Origin: Conidiobolus incongruus B7586
Lineage: Eukaryota > Entomophthoromycota > Entomophthoromycetes > Entomophthorales > Conidiobolaceae
Length of the DNA stretch: 22,049 nt
NCBI GenBank assembly: GCA_000697335.1
Contig: JNEM01006318.1
Coordinates: forward strand, 1 to 22,049
Direction: 5' to 3'
Shown: piece after piece, positions 8,895 through 19,504 of the stretch
Numbering within the stretch: position 1 is the stretch's first letter
How the letters are laid out: each line of letters opens with the position of its first letter
The notes under the pieces: generated by a model
Seen by the model: only the letters and a program-made list of their open reading frames with translations
Told to the model about the DNA's origin: nothing
Databases searched by the model: none
Translations under genes and position numbers: made by a program

Positions 8895-10640
8895 AAAAGT
8901 CAGAAATTATACTGCTTAAGGCTGAGGAATTATATAGATACCTCAACTCTATGACCAGTCTCCAAATAAAGGCATTGAATCCCAACTTTGATCAATTGTT
9001 ACTTTTCTTCAATTATCAACTTAAGAAATCTGATTACACGATCGTCCTAGTAAGCGCTACTGTATCCAGAGTAGCTACAGAAATAGCCAGGAGAGATTTC
9101 GACATATTATTAACTGTAGTCAGTAACAATTATTTTTACCTCAATATCACTATAACAACTTTTTATCTGTATTCACTTGAGACTGGGAATTCAAAGTTAT
9201 TGGGTCAAGCAATATGAAGAAAAAATGGATTTGAACAGAAAGTTCTAAATCACAGAGCTTCAAGTCTAAAAGATTATACTCTTCATAATATTTTAATTTA
9301 TATCTATCCTAATTCAAGATATTTAGAAGAAATGATAGAATTGACAAGCAATATATCTTATAGTGAATTCGGTTTTCGTAAATATTTTAAAAAATATCAA
9401 TCTAAAAACTCTAAAAATTGATCCTAGATGGCTGCTTCTTTCTACTCTTAACCTAACCTAAGTATCTGATTTAGATCCCAACCTTTCTGTTCTATCTCAA
9501 TTAATTTGGTGTACTTATCAAAAGAAAATTTTAGGGTATGATTCAAATAGCTATGATATAAATGGAAAACTGAACACTTAAAAAGTCTCTAAATTTTTAA
9601 AGTTCAAAAATTGACTATTTTATAATATCCGTTCAGAAGAGGTAAAATAGAATTTTTAAAATTTCGTGGCTACGACTTCAATTTGACTTTTTAGACAGTT
9701 ACTCTTCTCATCAGAATTATACTGAATGAAGAGCTTGCCAACTAGAGTTCAATGCACTAAAAGTCAGAATTTTTATTGAATCAGCACTATTTCACACAGT
9801 CCAAATAAATCCCTTCTCAAATTAAGATCAGCCTATGCTAGAAAGGAAGCTGCTATTTCTACAGAAACCTTTAAATGGCCTAAATTGGGTAAATTGCCTG
9901 AAATAGATGATCAAGATGAATTAGAATCTGTAGCGAATATCCCAAAAGCGTACCTTTCAGCAATTAGTAAAAATCTTCATCACAGGTAGGAAGCTTAACC
10001 CAATTTTAAATGAAATAATTATACAAAACTCCTTGAGAGATTTCAGTTCAAATCTCACTCCTCATACCCTTACTTTCCTAAGCATTTTGAAAATGGCACA
10101 GATCCTTAAGAATTTAACAGGTTGCTCACAGAGAAAACAATCAAATCTGATCTAACAATGACAGAACTATATATTTTCATTCTCAAGTTCCCCCTATACT
10201 TCAATACTTATAATTGTGGAACGCCTGCTCAAGCCTCCGCAATACAAAAGTATTTAAATTTTAAAACTCGAAAGCACGCGCTCATGATTGGGCTGGAGTT
10301 CTAATATTAATCCAAAATGACCCTCGAGGTAATTTTTACATTAATATCATTCAGTTTGAACAAAGCATAGTAAATGAAATTCAAGCGGTTCTTAAAGAAT
10401 GGCAATATTCAAATTTTGGCCAAAATCAAACTCAAAAAAGAAACTCTCTTAAGTACTAATGCATAATCAGATGCTGAACTGAAAGAGTACATCCCCAGAA
10501 CTTCATAGAGTCATGATACTGAAGGAACTCTCATGGTTAACAAGAACAATGACCCCAACACTGTACTAGATGCAAATTTCAGAGTTGGTAATTTGAAGAA
10601 TTTAAGTTATTCATCTTTCAGACGTGATCAATACGTAACA
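8895..10640 (+). pseudogene. Broken coding-like fossil A, origin unknown
   Basis: Base composition is less AT-biased than on either side, and long stretches read as plausible protein on the plus strand with varied residues, unlike the low-complexity translations of the spacers. It is broken throughout, with more than ten breaks. I recognise no reverse transcriptase, integrase, transposase or host domain. A decayed mobile or virus-like element is the likeliest source given the LTR repeats nearby, but a dead host gene cannot be excluded. It looks old. Confidence 0.45.
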
Positions 10641-11078
10641 TAATTTTCCTGCACCCTTTCATTTTTTGTTATGGATGAAAGCTGTTGTTGATATTGCTAA
10701 TAATGCTTGTTTTAGAATTCCTTAAATTTAATCGATTAATATCTTGATATTCATTAATGTAATATTATTATTATCTATGTTATTTTTGAATATTCACTAT
10801 TGAATTGAATCAATATATTATCAGTCAATGTTGTTATTTTCATGACACTAAAGCTTTTAATACTAGAATTATCATATAATTTTGTAGATGACCAGTTATC
10901 AGGTTTCATCAAATTATTAATATTTCTTAATTTAATATATATTCCAATTAGTGAATATTTCAATTAATAATATATTGGCATATTTATTATTATTTTTCCA
11001 AAAATTTCCTTTATATTGAAAATAAAATGTAATAAAAAAATCATAACATTCTCAATGGTTTATTTAAATTAATTCTAT
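10641..11078. other. AT-rich spacer between fossil A and LTR copy B
   Basis: AT-rich sequence with no supported gene. A 62-codon minus-strand frame at 10775-10963 has low-complexity AT-driven composition and no recognisable features, so it is not called. Confidence 0.5.
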
Positions 11079-11431
11079 TGTTGTATTTCAAAAATATCAG
11101 TCTGTCTAGATTCAATAGTTAAGTCCACATTACCTCCTGTTCATAGTGGAATTGTCAGTCCATAATCAAATGATACTCTTTAACTTCTTTTATTAGAATT
11201 TATCCAAACTTACATCACTTACTGAATGAAGTTTTTAAACCCAGAAGTGGTAAGTATAAAAAGGGATTCCAGCTTTTCTGAATATTCTGCTACAACATCT
11301 CAATAGAAATTTTTAAGACCTACAGTCCCAATATGTTAAAGATCAGAATTAATAAATAATTTACTAAATCATATAACTGGTACTTTTCTAACAATGATCT
11401 TTATTTATAAAGCTTATTATAAAAAGCAACA
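11079..11431 (+). mobile_element. Complete solo LTR-like element, copy B
   Basis: A 353-base repeat homologous to 1-300 and, inverted, to 301-457. It starts TGTTG and ends CAACA, a perfect 5-base inverted repeat of the TG..CA kind found at LTR ends. CTAT stands directly before (11075-11078) and directly after it (11432-11435), as expected for a 4-base target-site duplication. Inside are a TATA box (11255-11262) and an AATAAA-like stretch downstream of it, as in an LTR promoter and poly(A) region. No retroelement body is attached, so it is a solo LTR left by recombination between two ends. The family (Ty3-like or other) cannot be determined from the LTR alone. Confidence 0.7.
11255..11262 (+). 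promoter_or_regulatory. TATA box inside LTR copy B
   Basis: TATAAAAA followed by a G-rich AGGG, in the middle of the LTR where a retroelement promoter would lie. The segment carrying it is missing from copy A. Confidence 0.45.
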
Positions 11432-11657
11432 CTATCAAAAATTTATTAAATATTTTGAAATAATAAAATTTTTAAATGCTGATATCAAATTTGATTAAAA
11501 AAACAATATTATGGTATATAATTCAATTATTAAAAATATTGGGATTATTATTCTTAGTTTGATTTCCTTTCATAATTAGTTTGATAAGTTGAGAAAATAA
11601 TTATGAAATTAATACATTTTTCATTATCATAAATTTACATAGTCAAATTACAAAAAT
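11432..11657. other. AT-rich spacer between LTR copy B and the CpG-rich block
   Basis: AT-rich sequence with no gene or clear repeat. Confidence 0.5.
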
Positions 11658-12120
11658 TTGGAATGATACTGTCGGGTGTTAACACTGACAACAATGGGTT
11701 TTACGAGCTTAAACGGGGAATCGCCAGTGGTAAACGATAAATTACCACGTAATTAAGGGAAAATATTGGGGTTCACCAAAGTAGGTGAAAATGACTTGTT
11801 ACGAATCGGGTTCTTTGAATAAAGTAAATATCTCACGCTCGTCACGACTCAACACTTTTGTGAGGGTTACGAGAAAAACTTAGAGACGGTATACTTTTGA
11901 AAATGAAGATAGAAGATATGTTTATTAGTTTGCTTATGATAATCTTATATTAGGTTCCATTGTTGATTTTTGTGGACATGAATGACTTACGGGCGGAAAG
12001 TAATAGGATCAACTAGTTCATGGGATGTGATATCTCCAATGTGACTTCGCGAATCCTGCGGTAATCGGAGTTTCTTGAGTAATTGACAGGATTATTCTCC
12101 ATCAATACCATTCTCTATAA
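11658..12120. other. CpG-rich block of unknown nature
   Basis: Four 60-base lines counted by hand (11701, 11761, 11821 and 12001) carry 37-43% G+C, far above the surrounding spacer, and CpG is frequent (for example CACGCTCGTCACGACT). No open frame of useful length fits. Compact G+C-rich islands in AT-rich genomes are often structured RNA genes, group I introns or young repeats such as LTRs. I found no convincing tRNA, snRNA or RNase P RNA signature and no clean TG..CA ends. A core palindrome GTGTTAACAC lies at 11676-11685. It remains unassigned. Confidence 0.5.
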
Positions 12121-12589
12121 AATTAATAACGACTACATAATTTGAATTAATTATAATTATTTTTATTTGTATATTCAACTCAAATGATTAAATATATTAT
12201 GAATTCAATTTGAAATAATTTGTTTTTTATTTTTCACTTATAATTTAATTCCTCTCAAAATTGAATTTTTTTTTTGACTTTTAAATGTATTTTCTTATTC
12301 CAAATTATATAATGCGGTCAAATTTTAACATTCAAATTACTTCCACCTTAAGGACAATCACACTAGCCTCCATTTCACAATTGCTAAGATTATCTCCTAA
12401 TACGTAAACGGGATGGCTTACTAGATTATTTTAATCCCAAACTTCTTGTATTACTATCTTTAATTCGTTGTCAGAGTTATCAAAACAAAAAGACAATTTT
12501 TGACTATTTTCTAATGAATTTGATATCAAGTAGGAAAATATTCAGTCATTATTTTTGAACATAATCCCAAGTATCATTAATATAATTCA
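12121..12589. other. AT-rich spacer before fossil B
   Basis: Mostly AT-rich. A slightly less AT-rich patch at about 12310-12430 (with ACGTAAACGGG) resembles neither a tRNA nor a gene I can support. Confidence 0.4.
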
Positions 12590-14050
12590 TACTGTATTAT
12601 TTAATTTGAATTTTAATCCTAATAATGTTACCTATGAAATGCCTCTCCGATTTATTACATTGGGAATATATGATCTCGATTTTGATGATGAGGAATATAA
12701 TCATCATTAGGCTTGTAATGTTATTACCCATAAATTGAAAAAAAGAGTGGGATTTCGAATTCATCCAGTATTTGAATGAAATTTCAGAGATTTTTTTGTA
12801 ATAAAGATGACAGGCGGGTTGGTGTTGTATATAGTCAATTTGGTCATGCTAGTATTCAAATATAGATAACTAGGCAAATATGAAATGGAATCTAAGTAGC
12901 TAAAAACGAATATCTACTAAATCCTCTAATTTATTAGCTTGACTTAATAAAGTATCTACAATGTTTCTTATATACTATATCTACTCGCCAAATATTATCA
13001 TCCGATAAAATAAATCCATTATCAATTCAAAGTGAACTTATTTCTTCAAGACAACTAAACTATCTTTCCGATTTATGAACCTTCTAATTTATATATATTC
13101 AATAGTCCACAAAATGACAAATCTCAAATTATCTATTCTAGGTTTGAGGTTTTGTTACAAGACTCAAATGTACAAGGCATCAGCCTATCACTTCAGTATT
13201 TAAACTTTAAGTCTTATGGGACTAAATCGACCTATTATTCATATATATTTTCTTGTTATCCCTTCAATTTGAAGAATGCTATAAAGAATTTACTTTCAGC
13301 GAAAGTTAGAGTGAGCGTATGGAATTTTTAGTGGACTTTGGGTTAGTTTAATGAAACTATCCAGGTCGCTTTTATCCTACTAAATTGGTTACTTCGTACA
13401 TTCATAAAAGTTCAAATGATTCTAAAGGATCTGATAAGTATTATGAATCAAATGTTTACCCTATTACCGTTTTCTTAAACAGTATGAGATTACCCAATCT
13501 AGATAATAATAGAGCTGAGGCTCGACCAGAAAATTTAATTAAAATACCTTATAATTACAAATTATTGCTTCCATAACCTCTAAATTACATTTATCTATTC
13601 TAAATAAATTTTTAATTTGCAAGTTACTCAATATGACACTTAAACATTTATATCACCACCTTATATCAAAAGTTTCTTCGAAAAGGATTGCATCCCAACA
13701 AATTTCCCAATGTTTATTATACCATATCCATCCCACTATGATTCAAACAACTTAGTTTACCCATATTAGTTAGTCATTGATCGAATTCGATTTATTGAAA
13801 TTGAAGTGAATAGTGCAAACTAGCAACTAGGTAATTCAAATACTATAATCTATATTTCAAATTATTTAATAAATTATCTAAAAGCTATTCTATATACCCT
13901 GTTTTCCAAATTTTATACTCTAGATATTTTCTAAATGGATTTAGCGGGACGATTCGACATGGTTTTATCGCAAGGTCACAGAAAATTAACAACCATTATT
14001 CGCAAATCAGAGTATCGAATTTTTAAATCTTTATCATTAATAGCTTAATC
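12590..14050 (+). pseudogene. Broken coding-like fossil B, origin unknown
   Basis: A second stretch of mixed composition whose plus-strand translations are varied and protein-like in several places, but which is broken many times. I recognise no domain. It may be another part of the element that left fossil A, since the strand is the same and the style of decay similar, with the LTR repeat and the CpG-rich block between them, or an independent relic. It is treated as a fossil, and it looks old. Confidence 0.35.
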
Positions 14051-17000
14051 TTAAAAAATATATAATGTTTACTTTTTACTTATTATCTTGAATCTATATT
14101 GATAGTTTTCCATTAAATAGCTGTATTATATGTATTTTTCATGATTTTTTTTTATCAACTTAAAATTATTATGTAAAAATTTTTAAATTAATTAGAAACA
14201 AATGAAGATAAAAAAAATTTAATAAATTTTGTCATACTAAAATATAAATAAATATGACTCAATTTATAAAGGGTATTTAAATCAAATATTGGTAAAATTT
14301 TGTTTTGATTTTTGATTCTAATGTTGGTCTTTTAAATATAAAAGCTATAATATTATTAACAATTATCATTTTGCTTATTATTCATAATTATATGTATTTA
14401 AGTCAATTTAACTAGTATTGATTTTTGGTTATAAAAATAGATTTCAATTGATTGAAGGTATTTTATAAATTTCAACATTATTGTAATATTTTTCATAAAG
14501 TAGATGATATTTAGATATTCAAAAACAATAAATTTTGATCTATAATTATTTTATAAAAATATTTTAAAATTTTATATAATATTTAAATATTATATTAATA
14601 ATTTTATTTTTTTATTAATTTTATTAATAACTTAATGATATTTTGTGAATTTAATTAATATTATAAATATAGCTCACAGATTCAACAAAATCAATTAAAT
14701 TAAAATAATTTTATTTTCAGGTTAGCTTAGTATCCATTTGAACATTGATGTAAACATTACCATATAGTACCTGGTTATAGTTATCAGTTTGGTAGTAATA
14801 TATAAACCTTAGTATTCCAATAGTAAGCTATTTTTTTCAGTGATATAAAGCTAAAAAAAGTCTTATTTTATCTAATTAAAAATAAATATAAATTATCTAT
14901 CCAATTAACTAATTTCAGATTCATAAAAACAATTGATTAATATTAAATAAATATATAGATATATATGAAATTTATGATTTAGTTCAAGAAGTTTTAAAGA
15001 TCATAAAAATTATTTTAAAGTGTTACCCTTATATTGTCAATATGAAGTAAAATTTTCAACAGGATTCATGATAATAAATAATTAACAATAATCATTTATT
15101 ATAGTTAAAATAACTTGAATAATTAATATATTAATTAAATCATAAATATTATACCAAAATCTTAATCTTTATATAGTTTTTTATAAAACTAAATTGATTT
15201 TTTAATGATAATTAATAATTAATAAAACAGTTTCAAAATTCCTATTTTGGAAAGTATATTATTGAAATATAAATACTATTCAAATTGGTAAAAATTAAAT
15301 ATTCAATTATTGAATTAAGATTTTAAATGACAAATTTAAGATTAAATCATGATTCTTTGTTTAAAAAATTATTAATTACAATTTAATAAATAATGTATTT
15401 AAAATTAATCCGTTTATAATAATTTGAAAATACTAATAACTATTTTTAAATTTTAATAAAATCTTAGCAAATATAAAATTTAGTTATTATATCTTTAAAT
15501 AATAAAACGCAATTAAATATTATATAATTAATTGTAAAATATAATAATAAAATTTAATATAACGGTTTAAATCAATTTTCTACTTTTATAATAAATCTGA
15601 ATATTGAATTATTCCAGGTTTTTTTTAAATTATAAAACTAATAAAAATTTTTATTTTGTGAAATCAATAATGTGGAAGGACAATTGAACATATTAATTTC
15701 CTTAATATTTCATATTTTTTTGGATATTATAAGATCTTTTTTTCAAAAATATATTAAGATTATATTTAAATTAATTTTTGAATGGATATAAAACGGTGTA
15801 AAGATTAATTTTTTAAGCTAATAACCTTATAAGGTAACTATTTTTATAAATGAGTTGTATTAAATATATATTAAAAATCAAAATTAATTAATATACTGAT
15901 ATTAATAAAATAAAATAAATCATATAAAGAATACTGATTTTCTAGTATCTTCTTTTATAATAGTTATTTATAAATATTCGAATTTGATATTTTCAGACTT
16001 TTAAACCATGTTAATATAAGAAAAATATGACATCATAAGCTGACTGTTTGGACTATGAGAACTAATCGGAATTGCTGTTAATATAACCAAATTAAATTAT
16101 ATTAAAAATACAAATCATGATAAATAATCCATTTATAATTGGTATATGTTTATGGACTAAATCTAAATATAGTCACATTCACTGGTTGGTTCAATTATAT
16201 TAACAATCTCATAACTATGAAAGAAAAAATATGTTGATTTATATAAAAAATTGATTGAATAAAATATATTAAATTCGAATCTAATTTAAATAATAAGATT
16301 ATAAAAAAATAAAAATTAATTCATGCAATTATATGCATTAATTTATAAATCAATTTTATATATAGGGTAAAATTCTAACTAATTTTTATTTTTTAACTAT
16401 ATTTGTGAGTGTTTCAACCAAAATAAATGCTTTAAAATGAATAAATGTATTAATTGATACTTTCATTTGTAGTGATATACAAATAAAAAATAAATAATTG
16501 AAATTCTATATTATATTAACAAGAAAAATGTATACAATTCATACAATTACATTACTATTGATTTAGTTATTACCAGTGACTGATTTGTATTTCAAAATAT
16601 TGTCAATAAATCAAATTCATGCTAAAAAATTTGCTATTACAATGATAACATTAATATATATATATATATATATATCCAATGTTATTATCAAAAAAGAACA
16701 AATGAATAATTAACAAATTAGATATCAATTGGTAATATATTATATTCAAACATTTAATACAGCTGTTTCAATAATTAGAATTCCTAAAATAAGTATACAG
16801 AATAATAAATTTATAGTGTTTTTATTGGTGATTTATTGAATGATATAAAAAAAATTTGTTTTAAAAATATTATTTCATTTTTATTAATATTAGTAATCAT
16901 TTTTAATTTATAAAATCTAATGATTCTCTTTTCAAGGAAAACTATTAATACTATTCAATTTTCAATAATAATTTTAATAATGGATAATGTTAAATTTTAT

Positions 17001-17979
17001 ATCTTTTTATTATAAATATTTGAAATTGTGGACAATTTAAATAAATGAGGGAGTTAATTATTATTAAAATAATCCCATATAAAAATGTATACAATTTTAA
17101 ATTATTTTTTTTGTTATAATAATTTTTTTAATACAAAAAGGAACTAGAAGTTTCCGAATCAAAAACCTGTTTTATTTTGTCCATTAAATTTTTTCATATT
17201 ATATATGTTTATTATAAATTGTAAATGGAAAATTATATAGTTTGATTTTACATATATATTTTATAAAGCCTTGTTAGTTGATTCAAGTCATAAAACTGGA
17301 AGTTAATTTTGTTTTCTCCAAAAAACAAGCTTGAAATTACAAAAGTAATATTTCTTAAATGCATAACAATTAGAAAAAAAATCAAAAAGTTGAAGATGAA
17401 GAGTTTTACCCGAGCGATCAAAGTGTAATCTTATTTAACAATATCAATCTTGAGTCATACAATTATTTTAATATATGAATCAAAGTGAAAAATTATAAAA
17501 GATGATATAATTGGTTAATGCTATCAATATGTGTTCAATTATGATAGGATTGATTTAACTTCTATCTATTTGGCATTATAAATGTATAACTTAAAATAAA
17601 TTAAGAGTATTATGTTTAAAAATTCTCATTTTATATACTATGAGAAAATATTAATTTAGTACTAATCTCAAAACAATAGTTCAAAAAGTTTTAACTAAAT
17701 TCAATTGAATAAATTAAAATTTTAAACTAGTTTTTTAAAATTTACTAATTTCCAAATTTAAAATGTTAAATTAAAAATTCAAATTAATGTACTTTTTTTA
17801 ATTAAATCAGGATTAATAGAATTTATTTTTAAAAAAAATTAAAATTAATTTGAATTTTTAATAAACCCAAAAATACAAACAAAAAACAATTTTTTAGTGA
17901 TACAAGTATTATCAGTATTCTAATGCTAATATATTATTATACTACAATATAATATAATTCGAGAATATTATGCAAATAT
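14051..17979. other. Long AT-rich spacer left of the dehydrogenase gene
   Basis: About 3.9 kb without a gene. It holds an (AT)n run at 16654-16675, an inverted repeat around it, and a weak inverted repeat near 16313-16345. Patches near 14720-14830, 16020-16080 and 17130-17420 are slightly less AT-rich but show no frame or motif that I can support. Confidence 0.55.
16645..16685. repeat. (AT)n run inside an inverted repeat
   Basis: An AT run at 16654-16675 is flanked by ATAACATT (16645-16652) and AATGTTAT (16678-16685), so the whole segment can fold as one long hairpin or cruciform. Confidence 0.6.
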
Positions 17980-17985
17980 TTTATT
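17980..17985 (-). terminator. Likely poly(A) signal of the dehydrogenase gene
   Basis: AATAAA on the minus strand about 35 bases past the stop codon. Confidence 0.4.
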
Positions 17986-18019
17986 CGTATTAATAATTAA
18001 AGTTGAAATTATAATATAT

Positions 18020-19072
18020 TTAATTCTTAAGAACAACTCTGTATCTAACTTTACCATCTCTAACATATTGAACTCCTTCATTTACTTGAGACATAGGGAA
18101 TTCTTGGATCATTGGGCGAATATCATGCTTAGCAGCAAAATCTAAAGTTTGCTCAATTTCATGAATGGATCCAATGAGAGAGCCAGTCAAGGAAACTCCT
18201 TTCATAATAACGGGTACAGCATTAATAATGATAGGAGTTTCAGGAAGAGCGAGTAGAACAATCTTGCCTTCAATTTTCATGTATGTTGCATATTCATCCC
18301 AAGGAGCATTTTCAGCATTACTAGTGACCAATAAGTATTTCAATTTGTTTTCAATGCTCTTAACTTGTTCGGGATCGGATGTGTTGATGAAGTGAGAAGC
18401 TCCTAATTTCATACATTCTTCCTTCTTGTTTTCAGATCTGGATAAAGCATATACTTCAGCACCGAGCTTGCTAGCAAATTGTAAGGCTAAGTGACCTAAT
18501 CCACCAATACCAATAATACCAACAGCATCGCCCTTTTGGATGCTATGTCTGAGCATAGGGGTAAAGACAGTGGCACCAGCACACATCAAAGGAGCAGCAT
18601 ATTCAGAGGGGATAGCTTCAGGGATCTTGAAAGCATAGTTGCTTTGGACACGAACGGCTTCAGCATAACCACCATATGATTTTTCATTGTCACCCCATCT
18701 GTCGTTATAGGTAAATACTCTTTCGGAGCAGTGAGGATCTCTCTTGATAGAACATTGTTCACAGTCATCTTTCAAACAAGCACCAGATTGAGCACCAACA
18801 CCAACACGATCACCTACTTTGAGATGGGAAACTTTGTTTCCAACAGCGGTGACGGTACCAACGATTTCATGACCAACAATGACGGGATAGTCGGAAGGAC
18901 CCCAACCACTGTCCAAAGTATGAATATCACTACCACAGATACCACAGTGGGAGATTTCAATTTCAACATCATTTTCACCAATGGGTCTAGGCTTGTAGGT
19001 ATAAGGAACTAATTTTTGATCTTTACCGTGACAAGCCCAAGCTTTAATTTGATGGAATTTTCCTTGAGTCAT
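18020..19072 (-). CDS. Zinc-type NADP-dependent alcohol dehydrogenase (ADH6/CAD-like)
   Basis: A 350-residue medium-chain alcohol dehydrogenase, full length for the family and without introns. It should reversibly reduce aldehydes (aliphatic, furfural-like or cinnamaldehyde-like) to alcohols in the cytosol with NADPH. The N-terminal zinc domain carries the catalytic zinc site: Cys46 in GICGSD, His68-Glu69 in GHE, and Cys164 in LMCAG. The structural zinc cysteines are Cys99, 104, 107 and 115. The Rossmann domain has the glycine motif GIGGLGH at 188-194, followed at 211-213 by Ser-Arg-Ser, where yeast ADH6 uses the same residues to bind the NADP phosphate. The structural zinc cysteines are spaced C-x4-C-x2-C-x7-C, two residues longer in the first gap than in yeast ADH6. 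The start is supported by the TATA box about 60-70 bases upstream and by family alignment. It stands alone with no close neighbour. A reader could also call it cinnamyl-alcohol dehydrogenase; the substrate cannot be decided here. Confidence 0.95.
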   Translation of the reverse strand: MTQGKFHQIKAWACHGKDQKLVPYTYKPRPIGENDVEIEISHCGICGSDIHTLDSGWGPSDYPVIVGHEIVGTVTAVGNKVSHLKVGDRVGVGAQSGACLKDDCEQCSIKRDPHCSERVFTYNDRWGDNEKSYGGYAEAVRVQSNYAFKIPEAIPSEYAAPLMCAGATVFTPMLRHSIQKGDAVGIIGIGGLGHLALQFASKLGAEVYALSRSENKKEECMKLGASHFINTSDPEQVKSIENKLKYLLVTSNAENAPWDEYATYMKIEGKIVLLALPETPIIINAVPVIMKGVSLTGSLIGSIHEIEQTLDFAAKHDIRPMIQEFPMSQVNEGVQYVRDGKVRYRVVLKN

Positions 19073-19131
19073 TTTTATTTATTGATCTTATTTTAATTGA
19101 TTCGTAATAGTACAAAATGATTTTCAAGGCA

Positions 19132-19142
19132 CTTTATATATA
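19132..19142 (-). promoter_or_regulatory. TATA box of the dehydrogenase gene
   Basis: The minus strand reads TATATATAAAG, 60-70 bases upstream of the ATG, the same spacing as in the secreted-protein genes. The leader between is AT-rich with no upstream ATG in frame that I can support. Confidence 0.55.
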
Positions 19143-19381
19143 AATTCTCAATCTTGAATCAAGTAATAAAAATTAAATAAAAAAAAATTATAAATATATT
19201 CAATTTTCAACAAAATAAAATTAATCCTGAATAAAAACAAATACTTTTTATTTTATTTTTAAGTAAAAAAATAACTATTTAATTAATAATTAAATTATAA
19301 GTGAATTTTAAATTAATAAAAATTAATATGATTTAATGAGAATGAATTTTAAATTTATTAATTTTAATTTTAATTTAGATT

Positions 19382-19382
19382 T

Positions 19383-19411
<29 letters not shown>
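19382..19411. repeat. (TAA)n microsatellite
   Basis: About nine to ten uninterrupted TAA units. Confidence 0.85.
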
Positions 19412-19413
<2 letters not shown>

Positions 19414-19478
19414 TATTTGTATTTATTTTATTAGTTGAGAGATAAAAGTATTTACATCTGAGCTTTACTTAAAATATA

Positions 19479-19504
19479 TAATAATAATAATGTTATTATT
19501 ATTA
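19479..19504. repeat. Perfect 12-base-arm hairpin of TAA units
   Basis: TAATAATAATAA (19479-19490), a TG loop, then TTATTATTATTA (19493-19504). This fits a triplet repeat that folded back and was copied during replication. Confidence 0.7.

Noticed and set aside
8895-10640. A changed genetic code (ciliate-like) that would make fossil A an intact gene
   Set aside because: The dehydrogenase and both intact secreted-protein genes end on ordinary TAA and have no internal stops, and the fossil also lacks a recognisable domain. Decay explains it better.
10775-10963. 62-codon minus-strand frame
   Set aside because: Low-complexity Ile/Asn/Lys/Ser content typical of translated AT-rich spacer, no motif, and no promoter or start context like that of the real genes.
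11650-11680. Resemblance of the start of the CpG-rich block to U6 snRNA (ATTGGAA.GATAC)
   Set aside because: Only about 15 of 18 bases match locally; the rest of U6, including the ACAGAGA region and the T-run end, is absent.
11795-11815. tRNA-like B box in the CpG-rich block (TTACGAATCGG)
   Set aside because: No cloverleaf or matching A box at proper distance was found, so neither a tRNA nor a SINE is supported.
11671-12139. The CpG-rich block as a solo LTR
   Set aside because: It can be given a TG start, but no matching CA end with flanking direct repeats was found, so it is left unassigned rather than called an LTR.
18165-19012. Open frames of 60-93 codons overlapping the dehydrogenase gene in other frames
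   Set aside because: They lie inside the dehydrogenase gene, are open because that gene is G+C-richer, and have no start context or family features.
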